From NCBI GenBank assembly GCA_963377175.1, contig CAUJNA010001233.1, positions 1 through 64,000 of the forward strand: a DNA stretch of 64,000 nt, in the 5' to 3' direction. Positions within the stretch are counted from its first letter, which is position 1. The number at the start of each line of letters is the position of its first letter. Made by a program: the position numbers and the translations under genes. Origin of the DNA: Effrenium voratum (Eukaryota > Sar > Dinophyceae > Suessiales > Symbiodiniaceae). This document shows positions 9,238 to 17,105 of the stretch, one piece after another. The notes under the pieces were generated by a model that searched no databases, was not told the DNA's origin, and saw only the letters and a program-made list of their open reading frames with translations.

Positions 9238-9465
9238 ATGGGTTCAAGTAAATCAAAACCAGTAGAAATTGATGATGAAGAGGCTATTAAAGTAATAAAA
9301 GATATAGATGTAAATACGATAAGTGAAATGTCAAGAATTGATATTCTACAAATAAATTCATTGAAAGCAATAATCAATAAATTAGAAAAAGTTAATGAAT
9401 GTAAAAAAGATAAAATATATTATAAATTACCTGCTTTGAATCTATGTAGTTATTCTTTATTTTGA
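9238..9465 (+). CDS. Small protein with N-myristoylation signal (75 aa)
   Basis: The N-terminus MGSSKSKP fits the N-myristoylation consensus (Gly2, Ser at position 6, basic residues after), so a host N-myristoyltransferase could attach a lipid and direct it to membranes. The rest is a short helical domain with acidic and lysine-rich parts and a Cys pair near the end. Myristoylated small proteins are common in membrane-containing or membrane-interacting viruses. Function unknown. Confidence 0.55.
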   Translation: MGSSKSKPVEIDDEEAIKVIKDIDVNTISEMSRIDILQINSLKAIINKLEKVNECKKDKIYYKLPALNLCSYSLF

Positions 9466-9497
9466 ATTAATAACATTAAGCCTATGGCTTAATGCTA

Positions 9498-9758
9498 TTA
9501 ATTGCTTATACAACTTCTTTCACTTTTTGGCGTTGATGTTGAAACAGTGCTATTTGTTTCATCTATTAAATCGTCGCGAAGCTCGCGAGCCTCTGGCGAA
9601 GCGTCTTCATCAACAAAATTATTTTGAAATCTTAATAATTCCTCGTCCGTTGCCCTCCTCTTCAATGCCTTATAAAGTTTATGTATCCAAGAATTAGTAT
9701 GAAAATTATAATTACCTCTACGATACAATCCACCACATCTACATAGTTTCATTGGCAT
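9498..9758 (-). CDS. Small zinc-finger-like protein (86 aa)
   Basis: The N-terminus has Cys6 and Cys8, then paired histidines (HTNSWIH), a plausible C2H2-like zinc site. The C-terminal half is acidic and Ser/Thr-rich. The part encoding residues about 50-62 is a GC-rich palindromic patch (TCGCGA, GCGAAGC) quite unlike the rest of this AT-rich gene, as if a short GC-rich repeat had entered the frame. It lies 30 bases downstream of the ATPase gene on the same strand. Confidence 0.55.
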   Translation of the reverse strand: MPMKLCRCGGLYRRGNYNFHTNSWIHKLYKALKRRATDEELLRFQNNFVDEDASPEARELRDDLIDETNSTVSTSTPKSERSCISN

Positions 9759-9788
9759 ATTATTATATTATATTAAGTTAGAATATCT

Positions 9789-10553
9789 TTATTCATCATT
9801 TGTAATTTGAAATGCCTGTTCAAAATTGATATGAAACATGTTGTTAATGTCTTTTGAATTCATATTCACGTAGAAAAAAGAATATGGAGCAAAATTAACG
9901 GCTTGATGATACATATCTAATAATTGCTGTTTATCAACAATGGCGCTATTTTCTTCAATAAAACTCATTAGCTCACTGGCATTTTTCAACCTAAAAATAT
10001 ATAATGAACTGGCATTCAAACGAATGATAGGCGCTAAAACATTGTATTTTTGTGTTGAACAAATCACACTTACTGCATCGTGCCTGCCTCTTGTAAAAAG
10101 TCCGTGTAATAATTTACTATATCTAACAAATTTAGGGTCGTCTGCGTGGTCATCTATAACGATTAATATTGAATGTAGTTTCTTTATCTTTTTAGATTTC
10201 ATATAATTAATTATTTTCTTCTGTCTTTCAATTACATTTTCTAAATCACTTGGATTATAATTATCAAAATAAATTTGTTCTTTTTCATCATCCACGTGCA
10301 ATTCATCCCTGATATATTTTTTAACTTCTGTAAATGTAGGGTCGTTATGGACACTGGGGGAAAATATAAATATTCTTGCAAATGAATTTCTATAAACATT
10401 CAGTATTAAATTTTGAATAAGGACAGTCTTACCGCCTGTCGAAGAAGCAACTATAATACTTCTAAATGGTAATTTTGGCACGTGCTCATATTTAGATTGT
10501 TTGAATTCATATTCAGTTATGTTTATTGGTTTTATTATTGGAACATCTGTCAT
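9789..10553 (-). CDS. A32/FtsK-HerA-type genome-packaging ATPase
   Basis: A 254-residue P-loop ATPase. Walker A is at residues 36-43 (ASSTGGKT), Walker B at about 129-135 (ILIVIDD), and a sensor-like STQ follows at 166-168. Length, order and the absence of other domains fit the A32-like packaging ATPases shared by NCLDVs, PLVs, virophages and polintons, which pump the viral DNA into the preformed capsid. The minus-strand start is preceded by AT-rich DNA with ATATCTTTAATATC. With the capsid and penton candidates it forms the conserved morphogenesis set. Confidence 0.85.
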   Translation of the reverse strand: MTDVPIIKPINITEYEFKQSKYEHVPKLPFRSIIVASSTGGKTVLIQNLILNVYRNSFARIFIFSPSVHNDPTFTEVKKYIRDELHVDDEKEQIYFDNYNPSDLENVIERQKKIINYMKSKKIKKLHSILIVIDDHADDPKFVRYSKLLHGLFTRGRHDAVSVICSTQKYNVLAPIIRLNASSLYIFRLKNASELMSFIEENSAIVDKQQLLDMYHQAVNFAPYSFFYVNMNSKDINNMFHINFEQAFQITNDE

Positions 10554-10612
10554 AGTTGATATTAAAGATATATAGAAAATTATATTTAAAAATTAACTTG
10601 TAATTAATATTA

Positions 10613-10739
10613 AATGGACGTGAGGAACGAGCCTCGCGTGCTAACGCGACCATCATTTTTATGATATGCTGGTGGCGAATATCATAAAAATGGAACAGGT
10701 TGTCGCGAAGCTTCGCGAGGCATCGCCGATGCGTCCATT
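10613..10739. promoter_or_regulatory. Nested inverted-repeat region upstream of the ATPase gene
   Basis: Outer arms AATGGACG (10,613-10,620) and CGTCCATT (10,732-10,739) enclose a perfect 14-bp inverted repeat (10,654-10,667 with 10,679-10,692) and a perfect 16-base palindrome TCGCGAAGCTTCGCGA (10,703-10,718). There is no convincing gene between 10,554 and 10,879. Such a dense secondary-structure cluster could be a replication origin, a regulatory switch or a mobile palindrome; the sequence alone does not decide. Confidence 0.6.
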
Positions 10740-10879
10740 GCTTCAATTAATAAGCATTGAAGCTAATTAGTTTGATGCGTTGTAAAGAAAACCCCAAGTG
10801 CTGTGCCCTCCGAATATTCTATCATGCATGAAAATAATAAGATTAAATAATTTAAATAATTATTTTATCTTATTATTAT

Positions 10880-11062
10880 ATGACTGTTATCCATTGCAAT
10901 TGTTGTAAAACTTATGATGACAAATATTTATTTAAACATCTAAATTCAAAATATCATCAGAAATTTGTAGAATATAGATGGAATAAAGACAATATAATGA
11001 AAAAACTTTACAAGGAAAGAAAGACAGAAATGAAAAATAATTTATCTTATTATTTAATATGA
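10880..11062 (+). CDS. Tiny zinc-finger-like protein (60 aa)
   Basis: A CNCC pair near residue 6 and FKHLNSKYH about 13 residues later give a C2H2-like zinc-finger pattern; the rest is basic. Its stop overlaps the start of the next gene (ATGA at 11,059-11,062), implying a common transcript. Function unknown; nucleic-acid binding is plausible. Confidence 0.5.
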   Translation: MTVIHCNCCKTYDDKYLFKHLNSKYHQKFVEYRWNKDNIMKKLYKERKTEMKNNLSYYLI

Positions 11063-11241
11063 AAAGGAGTTATACAGATTATATTAATATAATAAATGAA
11101 GTAGAAAATATAGAACGGGTTGTCATAACTGATAATAGATGTAAAAAAATATGTTATTTTATTTTAGAATTAATTAAGTTTTTGATACAATATATTAAAA
11201 ATATAAATATTAATATAAATGGGAAAAAAGAAAAAGAGTAA
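11059..11241 (+). CDS. Tiny hypothetical viral protein (60 aa)
   Basis: It starts in a 4-base overlap with the previous gene and its end overlaps the next gene by 23 bases. A hydrophobic stretch (ICYFILELIKFLIQYI) could be a membrane segment. No family is recognised. Confidence 0.4.
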   Translation: MKRSYTDYINIINEVENIERVVITDNRCKKICYFILELIKFLIQYIKNINININGKKEKE

Positions 11242-11536
11242 AAGCAAAGAAAGACCAATACCAGATATTGAAGCACGGAAAGAAACAGCAGAAAGTGTTA
11301 AATCACTAGGCGAAAGTAAGGCTATAAAATGTGATAAATGTAATCACATAATGAATTTTAAAAATGAATTGACAGTAGATAAGAAAGGTGGAGTTAAAGT
11401 TAGTTGTGTCCCATGTATGTTTTCTTATAAAAAAACAGATAAAGATTTTAATATTCAGAAAAGAACAGATGGCGATATGGTTATTGAAACTAACGAACAT
11501 TTGATTAATGTTAGTTTTAACAGGGACATAAGTTAG
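11219..11536 (+). CDS. Zinc-ribbon protein (105 aa)
   Basis: A strongly basic N-terminus (MGKKKKSKSKERP) is followed by two CxxC knuckles (CDKC and CVPC) about 25 residues apart, forming a zinc ribbon as in transcription factors and other nucleic-acid-binding proteins. It overlaps the previous gene in a different frame. A viral transcription or DNA-handling role is inferred. Confidence 0.6.
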   Translation: MGKKKKSKSKERPIPDIEARKETAESVKSLGESKAIKCDKCNHIMNFKNELTVDKKGGVKVSCVPCMFSYKKTDKDFNIQKRTDGDMVIETNEHLINVSFNRDIS

Positions 11537-11596
11537 TATTTAAAGAGTAGATTTAACATAATTGCACTTTATAAATATATAATTAAATAAATAATT

Positions 11597-11601
11597 ATCT
11601 A
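11597..11601 (+). promoter_or_regulatory. ATCTA promoter-like motif before the 11617 gene
   Basis: ATCTA, 15 bases upstream of ATG 11,617, in the extended form TTATCTAAATAAAT. Confidence 0.5.
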
Positions 11602-11616
11602 AATAAATATATAGTA

Positions 11617-11940
11617 ATGTCTGAAAATGAGAATTATACTATTAATGATTTAATGAAGAAGATAACATTAATTTGTAAAAATATCAAAAACTTAAATGAT
11701 ATGATTAAATCCATTGATGACAAAATGAAACCAGTTGAAAGCGAACAGCAGGAGAAGGAAAAAATCGAAAAGATATTTCAAGCAAAATCTATAGGAAGAC
11801 CATCGGGCGACTACCCTACAAAGCAAAAGAAATACTGTGATATGTTGAATACAGGAAAAATCAAACAACCAAAGCAACAAACATTAGAGTTTTATAAAAT
11901 TACAAAAAATGATGATGAAGTATATGTATTATTTGAATAA
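11617..11940 (+). CDS. Coiled-coil hypothetical protein (107 aa)
   Basis: Residues 5-60 form a charged amphipathic helix likely to dimerise. The C-terminal part has RPSGDYPTKQKKYC and an acidic end. No catalytic motif. It lies 24 bases upstream of the methyltransferase gene, and both genes have their own ATCTA motif. Confidence 0.55.
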   Translation: MSENENYTINDLMKKITLICKNIKNLNDMIKSIDDKMKPVESEQQEKEKIEKIFQAKSIGRPSGDYPTKQKKYCDMLNTGKIKQPKQQTLEFYKITKNDDEVYVLFE

Positions 11941-11945
11941 TTAAT

Positions 11946-11950
11946 ATCTA
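11946..11950 (+). promoter_or_regulatory. ATCTA promoter-like motif before the methyltransferase gene
   Basis: ATCTA, 14 bases upstream of ATG 11,965, in the extended form ATATCTAAATAATT. Confidence 0.5.
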
Positions 11951-11964
11951 AATAATTCTAATAA

Positions 11965-12579
11965 ATGAATTTATTAGAATTATTTAGCGGAACAAAAAGC
12001 GTCGGAACCATAGCAAAGTCGCTTGGATTTAATGTAATATCATTAGACTTGAAAAATGCTGATATTAATTGTGATATTTTGGAATGGGATTATAAACAAT
12101 TTGATAGGAACCATTTTGATTTTATTTGGAGTAGTCCCCCATGCACTGAATACAGCATAGCAAAAACTAGGGGAATTAGGAATATCGAATATGCAAATAG
12201 TATTGTCTTAAAAACTATTGAGATTATCAAATATTTCAATCCTAAATATTTTGTAATCGAAAATCCACAAACTGGATTATTAAAACATCAGGAGTTTATG
12301 GATGAGTTTGATTTTAAAGATGTTGATTATTGTAAATATGGAATGCCTTACAGAAAGCGCACTAGGCTCTGGAATAACATTACAACTTGGAAACCTAGAG
12401 AATTATGTAAAAAGGATTGTGGCAACATCAGGAATAATAAACATATTGAAACAGCACAGAGACTGCCATCGGGCACCAAGGAAAATTGGGGAGACAATCC
12501 AACAATACATAAGCAGGAAGACCTATATAAAATACCTAGTGAATTAATTTGTGAAATCTTGGTGAGTTTGACGGATTAA
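11965..12579 (+). CDS. Compact C5 DNA cytosine methyltransferase
   Basis: A 204-residue protein. Motif I (LLELFSGTKSVG, residues 3-14) binds S-adenosylmethionine. SSPPCTEYS (residues 56-64) is motif IV with the catalytic Cys60. IENPQTG (98-104) takes the place of the ENV motif, and YRKRTRLW (129-136) resembles the QxRxR motif. It would methylate cytosine C5 in viral DNA, perhaps for protection or silencing control. At 204 residues it is far shorter than typical bacterial or DNMT enzymes (over 300), so the target-recognition domain is minimal, as in other short phage and NCLDV enzymes of this kind. It is the last gene before the junction. Confidence 0.8.
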   Translation: MNLLELFSGTKSVGTIAKSLGFNVISLDLKNADINCDILEWDYKQFDRNHFDFIWSSPPCTEYSIAKTRGIRNIEYANSIVLKTIEIIKYFNPKYFVIENPQTGLLKHQEFMDEFDFKDVDYCKYGMPYRKRTRLWNNITTWKPRELCKKDCGNIRNNKHIETAQRLPSGTKENWGDNPTIHKQEDLYKIPSELICEILVSLTD

Positions 12580-12743
12580 GGATTTTGAGTTTGGGGTTGG
12601 GCTTGAAACTTGAAATTTCTAGGTTCATCCAACGACAACACAGTAAAAAATAGGAATTCTAAAATTTGAAAATAATGAATTTTAAGGGGAATATCCATAG
12701 TTTATCAAATTTAGACAACACCAATATTCATATAGATATATCA

Positions 12744-12796
12744 GGAAACTCTCGCCAATTGCCAAACAGGGCAGGGAAAAATTGGCGAGAGTTTCC
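12744..12796. repeat. 17-bp inverted repeat at the AT-rich/GC-rich junction
   Basis: Perfect arms at 12,744-12,760 (GGAAACTCTCGCCAATT) and 12,780-12,796 are separated by 19 bases and followed by an (AT)n tract and poly-A (12,800-12,845). It lies at the edge of the viral block, with no gene between 12,580 and 13,300. It could be a terminator hairpin, a small inverted-repeat element, or part of the viral end. Confidence 0.7.
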
Positions 12797-13187
12797 CCTT
12801 ATATTATATATATATATATACCCCGCCCCAGAAAAAAAAAAAAAAGCCCTCCCGACCAAGTCCTTACCTAGTAGGGCTCGGTCTCGTAGGCGAAGAAGAC
12901 GCTGAAGATACCTGCGCGGGAAAAAACAAAACGGAGAGGGAGGGACCCACCAGCAAACCCAAAACCCAAGCCAGCCCGCCCTGCCCCCAGTCAAAATGGG
13001 GGCGCACCCAAGCTTGTCGTGCTCGCTCATCAACCTAGCACGGCGTCGGGTGTCCCACAAAAAGCTTAAAACTGCTTGGTCAAAAATGCTGATGGTGCTG
13101 GGACAAAACGCATTTTTCCATCATCTGGGTCTGTGCGAACCTATTGCCGAATGTGCCACTTTCACCTTTGAAATCAGCCATGTCAGC

Positions 13188-13272
13188 GGTGAAATTAGGG
13201 ATTTTGGTGGTGAAATTAGGGATTTTGGTGGTGAAATTAGGGATTTTGGTGGTGAAATTAGGGATTTTGGTG
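13188..13272. repeat. 21-bp minisatellite, 4 copies
   Basis: Units beginning GGTGAAATTAGGG start at 13,188, 13,209, 13,230 and 13,251. The repeat lies 3' of the minus-strand gene. The open frame across it is a repeat artefact. Confidence 0.85.
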
Positions 13273-13315
13273 ACGAAGCGGCACAATCAACGCACGTGTG
13301 CCAGCAGAACTGCCC

Positions 13316-14899
13316 TTACATGGCAACATCTTGGGCAGGTAGCGGTGCCTTGGATTGGCTCACTGCGGACATGTAGCCACTCTGGAAGCCCTCTTTGCGC
13401 ACCAGCATCTTATCAATCATGTTGCGGAGACTGGTGATGTCAAACTTGTCATCTTGATTGACCGCCATCTCAAAGAGGGCGTTGGTGGTAAGGGATGCAC
13501 AATCCATGAAGGAACTGGCGACATCCCTGACATCCTTGACTTTGTCAATGTTGCCACCGAAGAGCACCTCTGAAAGCTTGCCCAGCTTGAAATTGTTGTC
13601 GCCACCCATGTTGCTTGCGATTGAGGACTGAGCACACTTAAGCTGGTCAATGTCCAAGTGGTTGATGAGCTCCTGAAAGGCTGACACCGCATCCTTTTCA
13701 CCATGTGCCCAAGTATTGGCCATGATGCGGTTGCTTTCAACAAAGGCGGGGGTGCTGGTGATTTCACAGGGCTTCATGTTCTGGAGGTTGGCATCCCGAA
13801 CCTTCTTTTTCTCCAGCACGGACATGTATTTGACCTTGGACTTTGCCTCTTGCTTTTTGGTGCGGGGAGCACCACCACGAAGCTTGAGGCAGATGTAGAA
13901 GGTGTTGCCATCAACGAGCTCATCGTCAGGCTGGATGTCTTGGAACCGAGCCTTGCGAGAGAGCTTGAAGTCATCCGGTCCAAGAATTGGCTCTTCATCA
14001 GAGCTTTCCTTCGTGGACTGGATGAACGCAATGTGGTCAATGATGGACCGCTTCAAGCCCTGACCGGTGACATCCCTGTCGGTGACGACACTGAACAAAA
14101 ACCGCTCCCCGACATAGTCAAAGACCCGAACTGTGAGCATGTCATCAAAGCACGCGGGGCTGTTGAGGTATGCCTTGCCAGCTGGTGTTGTCAACCAGTC
14201 CTCCTCGTTGAAGTCCATGATGTCAAGGATGCCAATGGTGGCATCTTCGGAGAGGTCGGATGAAGCGCTGCTAGCATCACCTTCAGAAAGGTCAGGTGAA
14301 GCATCTCCTGCGGAAGGCTCGGCATCATCGGAGGCGCTCTCCTGAAACCGCGTGATGTTGTGGTTCCAAAAGCTCAGCACCCTTGCCACCATTTCTGGCT
14401 TGGTATACTTCGCATCAAGAACTCCGCCTTCCATGGTGCTGTAGAGCCTCACAAGCTGACACTTGGTCAAGGAATGCAACATGGGGGCAGTGAGCTCAAG
14501 GTTCTCCATGTCGCCCTGGAAATACTCCTCACGAAAGACCTGACCACCAGCCACAAGAAAAGGCTTGAAGAAGCCGGCGCTGCTCTTGAAGAACATGAGC
14601 TTATTTGGAACTCCAACTGGGGAGAGAAATCGCACACGTGCCTCAGCCATGGTGTTCTCCCAGTCTCCAAGAACAAAGCGCACAAATTCGGACTTCCTCG
14701 TGCCCTTCCTGAGCTTGAAGCCCAGACTGGTGTAGAGCTGTTTAATCTCATCGACCGACATGGTGTTGAGTTGCTCTTCGCTGGGCTTGAAGATGTCCTG
14801 CTGGAGCTTGTCTGGTGTGATGACATCACCGGCTTCAGCAATCACCGGCAAAAAGCCATCAGGACGGCACACCACAAACAACTTTGCCATTGAAAGCAA
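13316..14899 (-). CDS. Intronless protein with ubiquitin-like domain ending in LRGG and two SAP-like repeats (527 aa)
   Basis: Residues about 47-80 (VDEIKQLYTSLGFKLRKGTR) and 144-178 (TKCQLVRLYSTMEGGVLDAK) are similar helix-turn-helix units with a conserved Lys-x(1-4)-aromatic/Val ending, resembling SAP DNA-binding motifs. An acidic Ser/Asp/Glu linker (185-228) follows. Residues about 254-343 look like a beta-grasp ubiquitin-like fold (LTVRVFDYVGERFLFSVV ... NTFYICLKLRGG) that ends exactly in LRGG at 340-343, then continues with about 184 mostly helical residues instead of stopping. Such fusions can be processed after the Gly-Gly. The 5' flank carries a long GA tract on the coding strand. GC-rich codon use fits the dinoflagellate side. 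Function unknown; the SAP and ubiquitin readings are from pattern only. Confidence 0.65.
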   Translation of the reverse strand: MLSMAKLFVVCRPDGFLPVIAEAGDVITPDKLQQDIFKPSEEQLNTMSVDEIKQLYTSLGFKLRKGTRKSEFVRFVLGDWENTMAEARVRFLSPVGVPNKLMFFKSSAGFFKPFLVAGGQVFREEYFQGDMENLELTAPMLHSLTKCQLVRLYSTMEGGVLDAKYTKPEMVARVLSFWNHNITRFQESASDDAEPSAGDASPDLSEGDASSASSDLSEDATIGILDIMDFNEEDWLTTPAGKAYLNSPACFDDMLTVRVFDYVGERFLFSVVTDRDVTGQGLKRSIIDHIAFIQSTKESSDEEPILGPDDFKLSRKARFQDIQPDDELVDGNTFYICLKLRGGAPRTKKQEAKSKVKYMSVLEKKKVRDANLQNMKPCEITSTPAFVESNRIMANTWAHGEKDAVSAFQELINHLDIDQLKCAQSSIASNMGGDNNFKLGKLSEVLFGGNIDKVKDVRDVASSFMDCASLTTNALFEMAVNQDDKFDITSLRNMIDKMLVRKEGFQSGYMSAVSQSKAPLPAQDVAM

Positions 14900-14999
14900 G
14901 GGATTGGATGCTTGGGCGCTAAATCGCTACTCACAAAATGAAAGTTTTTTTGCATCAATCACTCATGCATCAGCTCAACCACTCAACGATGTTTGCAAT

Positions 15000-15168
<169 letters not shown>

Positions 15169-15169
15169 C

Positions 15170-16900
15170 TGTTAAGAACACGCCAAGCGCACCCAGTCAG
15201 GACGAGGACGACGAAGACCAAGTGCCGGCACGACGGATTACCCCCAGAAACCCCAGAAAACCCCTAAAATCCTACAAGGCGGACCACGCCCCAAAAAAAA
15301 ATATGATAAAAGTGATGAAACGAAGGAGGAGAGTGATGTTGTTGCTGTTCTATTTTTTGTCTGAGAAATGGACAAATCGTTTTTAGACAGTTCGAATATT
15401 TTTTTGATGACAAATATTTTTTGCAATATATTTTGCAAAATTTATTTTTTTGAAATGGATGAGGTGAGGAGATTGAGGAAATGACATTTTGAGAGGTATA
15501 TGGTGAAATGAATGAGGCGAGGAGAAAGGAGAAAAGGATGGCGAAAATTTTGGAAAAATGATGATAAAAAACGGATGAGATGGACAGAAAGGAATGTAGA
15601 AAAATGATGAAAACAAATAAGGGTAGAAGATGGAAGATGAAAAAAAATGTAGGGTGGGGGGTATGTATGAAGCAATTTATTTGCGGGGCGTGGCCCTCCA
15701 CTACTCAGGCCCCCTACTTTTACCATTTTTTCCCCCCCCGGATCTTCTCCCCAGAAAATCTTTTTCCCCCCTTTCCCCCGAAGATCTTCTTTTCCCTTCA
15801 CTCACTTCGGTTCATGTCCCTTTTTGTCTGTTTTGTTCCCTTTCTTTCATGTCATTCATTTCCATGCATTTTGCTTCATTTCCAATTGCACCCCTATTCA
15901 AAATCATCACTTTTGCCAACAACATCATGGGGGGGCTGTCGCCCCCCCTCCAACCTCCCCCCCTACTTTTGTTGTTTTTTGCACGGATTGAGATGCCCTC
16001 CTACTTGAATCATCATTTCTTTGACCCCGTCACACGATTTGTTGGTGATGCTAGGGATGTTGGTCGGACATGCGGGGGATGTTGAAAACGATGCTGGGGA
16101 TGTTAACGGGCGAGTGTAAAATGCGTCAATTTTGCGAGAAAATGCTGTAAAATACGACATTATACTGGCCCGGCAGAGATTGAATTGCACCCCTGTTTGA
16201 ATCATCACTTTTTCGAGCGTCCAATTTCGCGAGAAAATGCTGCAAAATACGACATTTTAGGTAGTCCATGCATGTCTGTATGTATGCATTTCTTCGAACA
16301 TCATAGGAAGCCACCCCCGCCAATCCTCCCGCTGCCTTTGAAATTCTATCACACCCTTTCTTGAATCATCGCACCCCTACTTGAATCGTCACTTCTTCCG
16401 ACATCATGGGGGGGGCTGCCGCCCCCCCCCCCAACCCCCCCGCTAGATTTAATTAATTGCACCCCTAGTTTTTTGCAGAGATGTAATTGCACCCCTATTC
16501 GAATCATCACTTCTGCGACCATCATGGGGGGGGGCGGCAGCCCCCCCAACCCCCCCGCTCTGTGTTGTTCATTGTTTTTTTGCTGGGATTGAAATGCCCT
16601 CCTGTTTGAAACATTTTATTTTTGACCCCGTCAACCCGCCAGCTACTTTTGGGATTTTGTTACTCACGATGTGTTGGTGATGCTAATTAGGGATGTTGGT
16701 CGGACATGCGGGGGATGTTGAAAACGATGCTGGGGATGTTGACGGGCGAGTGTAAAATGCGTCAATTTCGCGAGAAAATGCTGTAAAATACGACATTTTT
16801 CGGGCCCGGACGAAAAACGAAAAAACATAATTCTAAAACAAAACGGAAAGAAACCCAAAATAAATCCGCACCCCTTGAATAAAGGTTGATTTTTGGATGC
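15170..16900. repeat. Gene-free stretch with dispersed degenerate repeats
   Basis: A block of about 125 bp is present twice in direct orientation (about 16,038-16,162 and 16,670-16,796), both ending in GCGAGAAAATGCTG. A third partial copy is at 16,226-16,256. A palindrome-like block CATCATGGGGGG...CCCCCC occurs three times (about 15,925, 16,403, 16,520), each following CACCCCTA-type sequence. No coding region is convincing. Confidence 0.7.
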
Positions 16901-16924
16901 ATTTGCACACCTTGGAACGGGCAG

Positions 16925-17105
16925 GAGATGTCATACTTGGAGAGCACCCTAGCTGAAGACTGCATGGAATGGGCCAGGGAGAGAGTTGACACACCTCGTG
17001 TTGGTGAGAGCGGCCCAGGATGTGTTGAGATGATGATCGATTTGCTAGACCAGCTGCCAACTCGCCGCTTTTTTCGGCCGCTCATGGTAGACAAGCACAT
17101 TGTTG
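16925..17105 (+). CDS. AQR: AQR exon: N-terminal ARM-like region
   Basis: Encodes [19 protein letters not shown], matching the Aquarius segment around 'ELMIDLEALLPTRRWFN'. It begins after acceptor GCAG and ends before a GC donor. Confidence 0.8.

Larger units (their letters stand above)
1..12830. mobile_element. Polinton-like virus / virophage-like endogenous element (right-hand part)
   Basis: This AT-rich, intron-free block of about 20 tightly spaced genes differs sharply in base composition from the DNA after 12,840. It holds a probable major capsid protein, a probable penton, a packaging ATPase, an S74 fibre-like protein, a lipase and a C5 methyltransferase, a set typical of polinton-like viruses (PLVs) and virophages, which are known to integrate into protist genomes. 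No polymerase, helicase, integrase or capsid protease is visible, so these may lie left of position 1. The right edge is placed where composition changes, just after a 17-bp inverted repeat (12,744-12,796). Integration into the dinoflagellate chromosome is inferred from contiguity; a chimeric assembly cannot be excluded from sequence alone. Confidence 0.75.

Noticed and set aside
1..12600. Organelle or bacterial contamination
   Set aside because: The gene set is viral (capsid, A32-like ATPase, S74 fibre), with no ribosomal, respiratory or bacterial genes.
12744..12796. Terminal inverted repeat of the viral element
   Set aside because: Both arms are together at one end, so it is a local hairpin, not a terminal repeat; the other end is outside the window.
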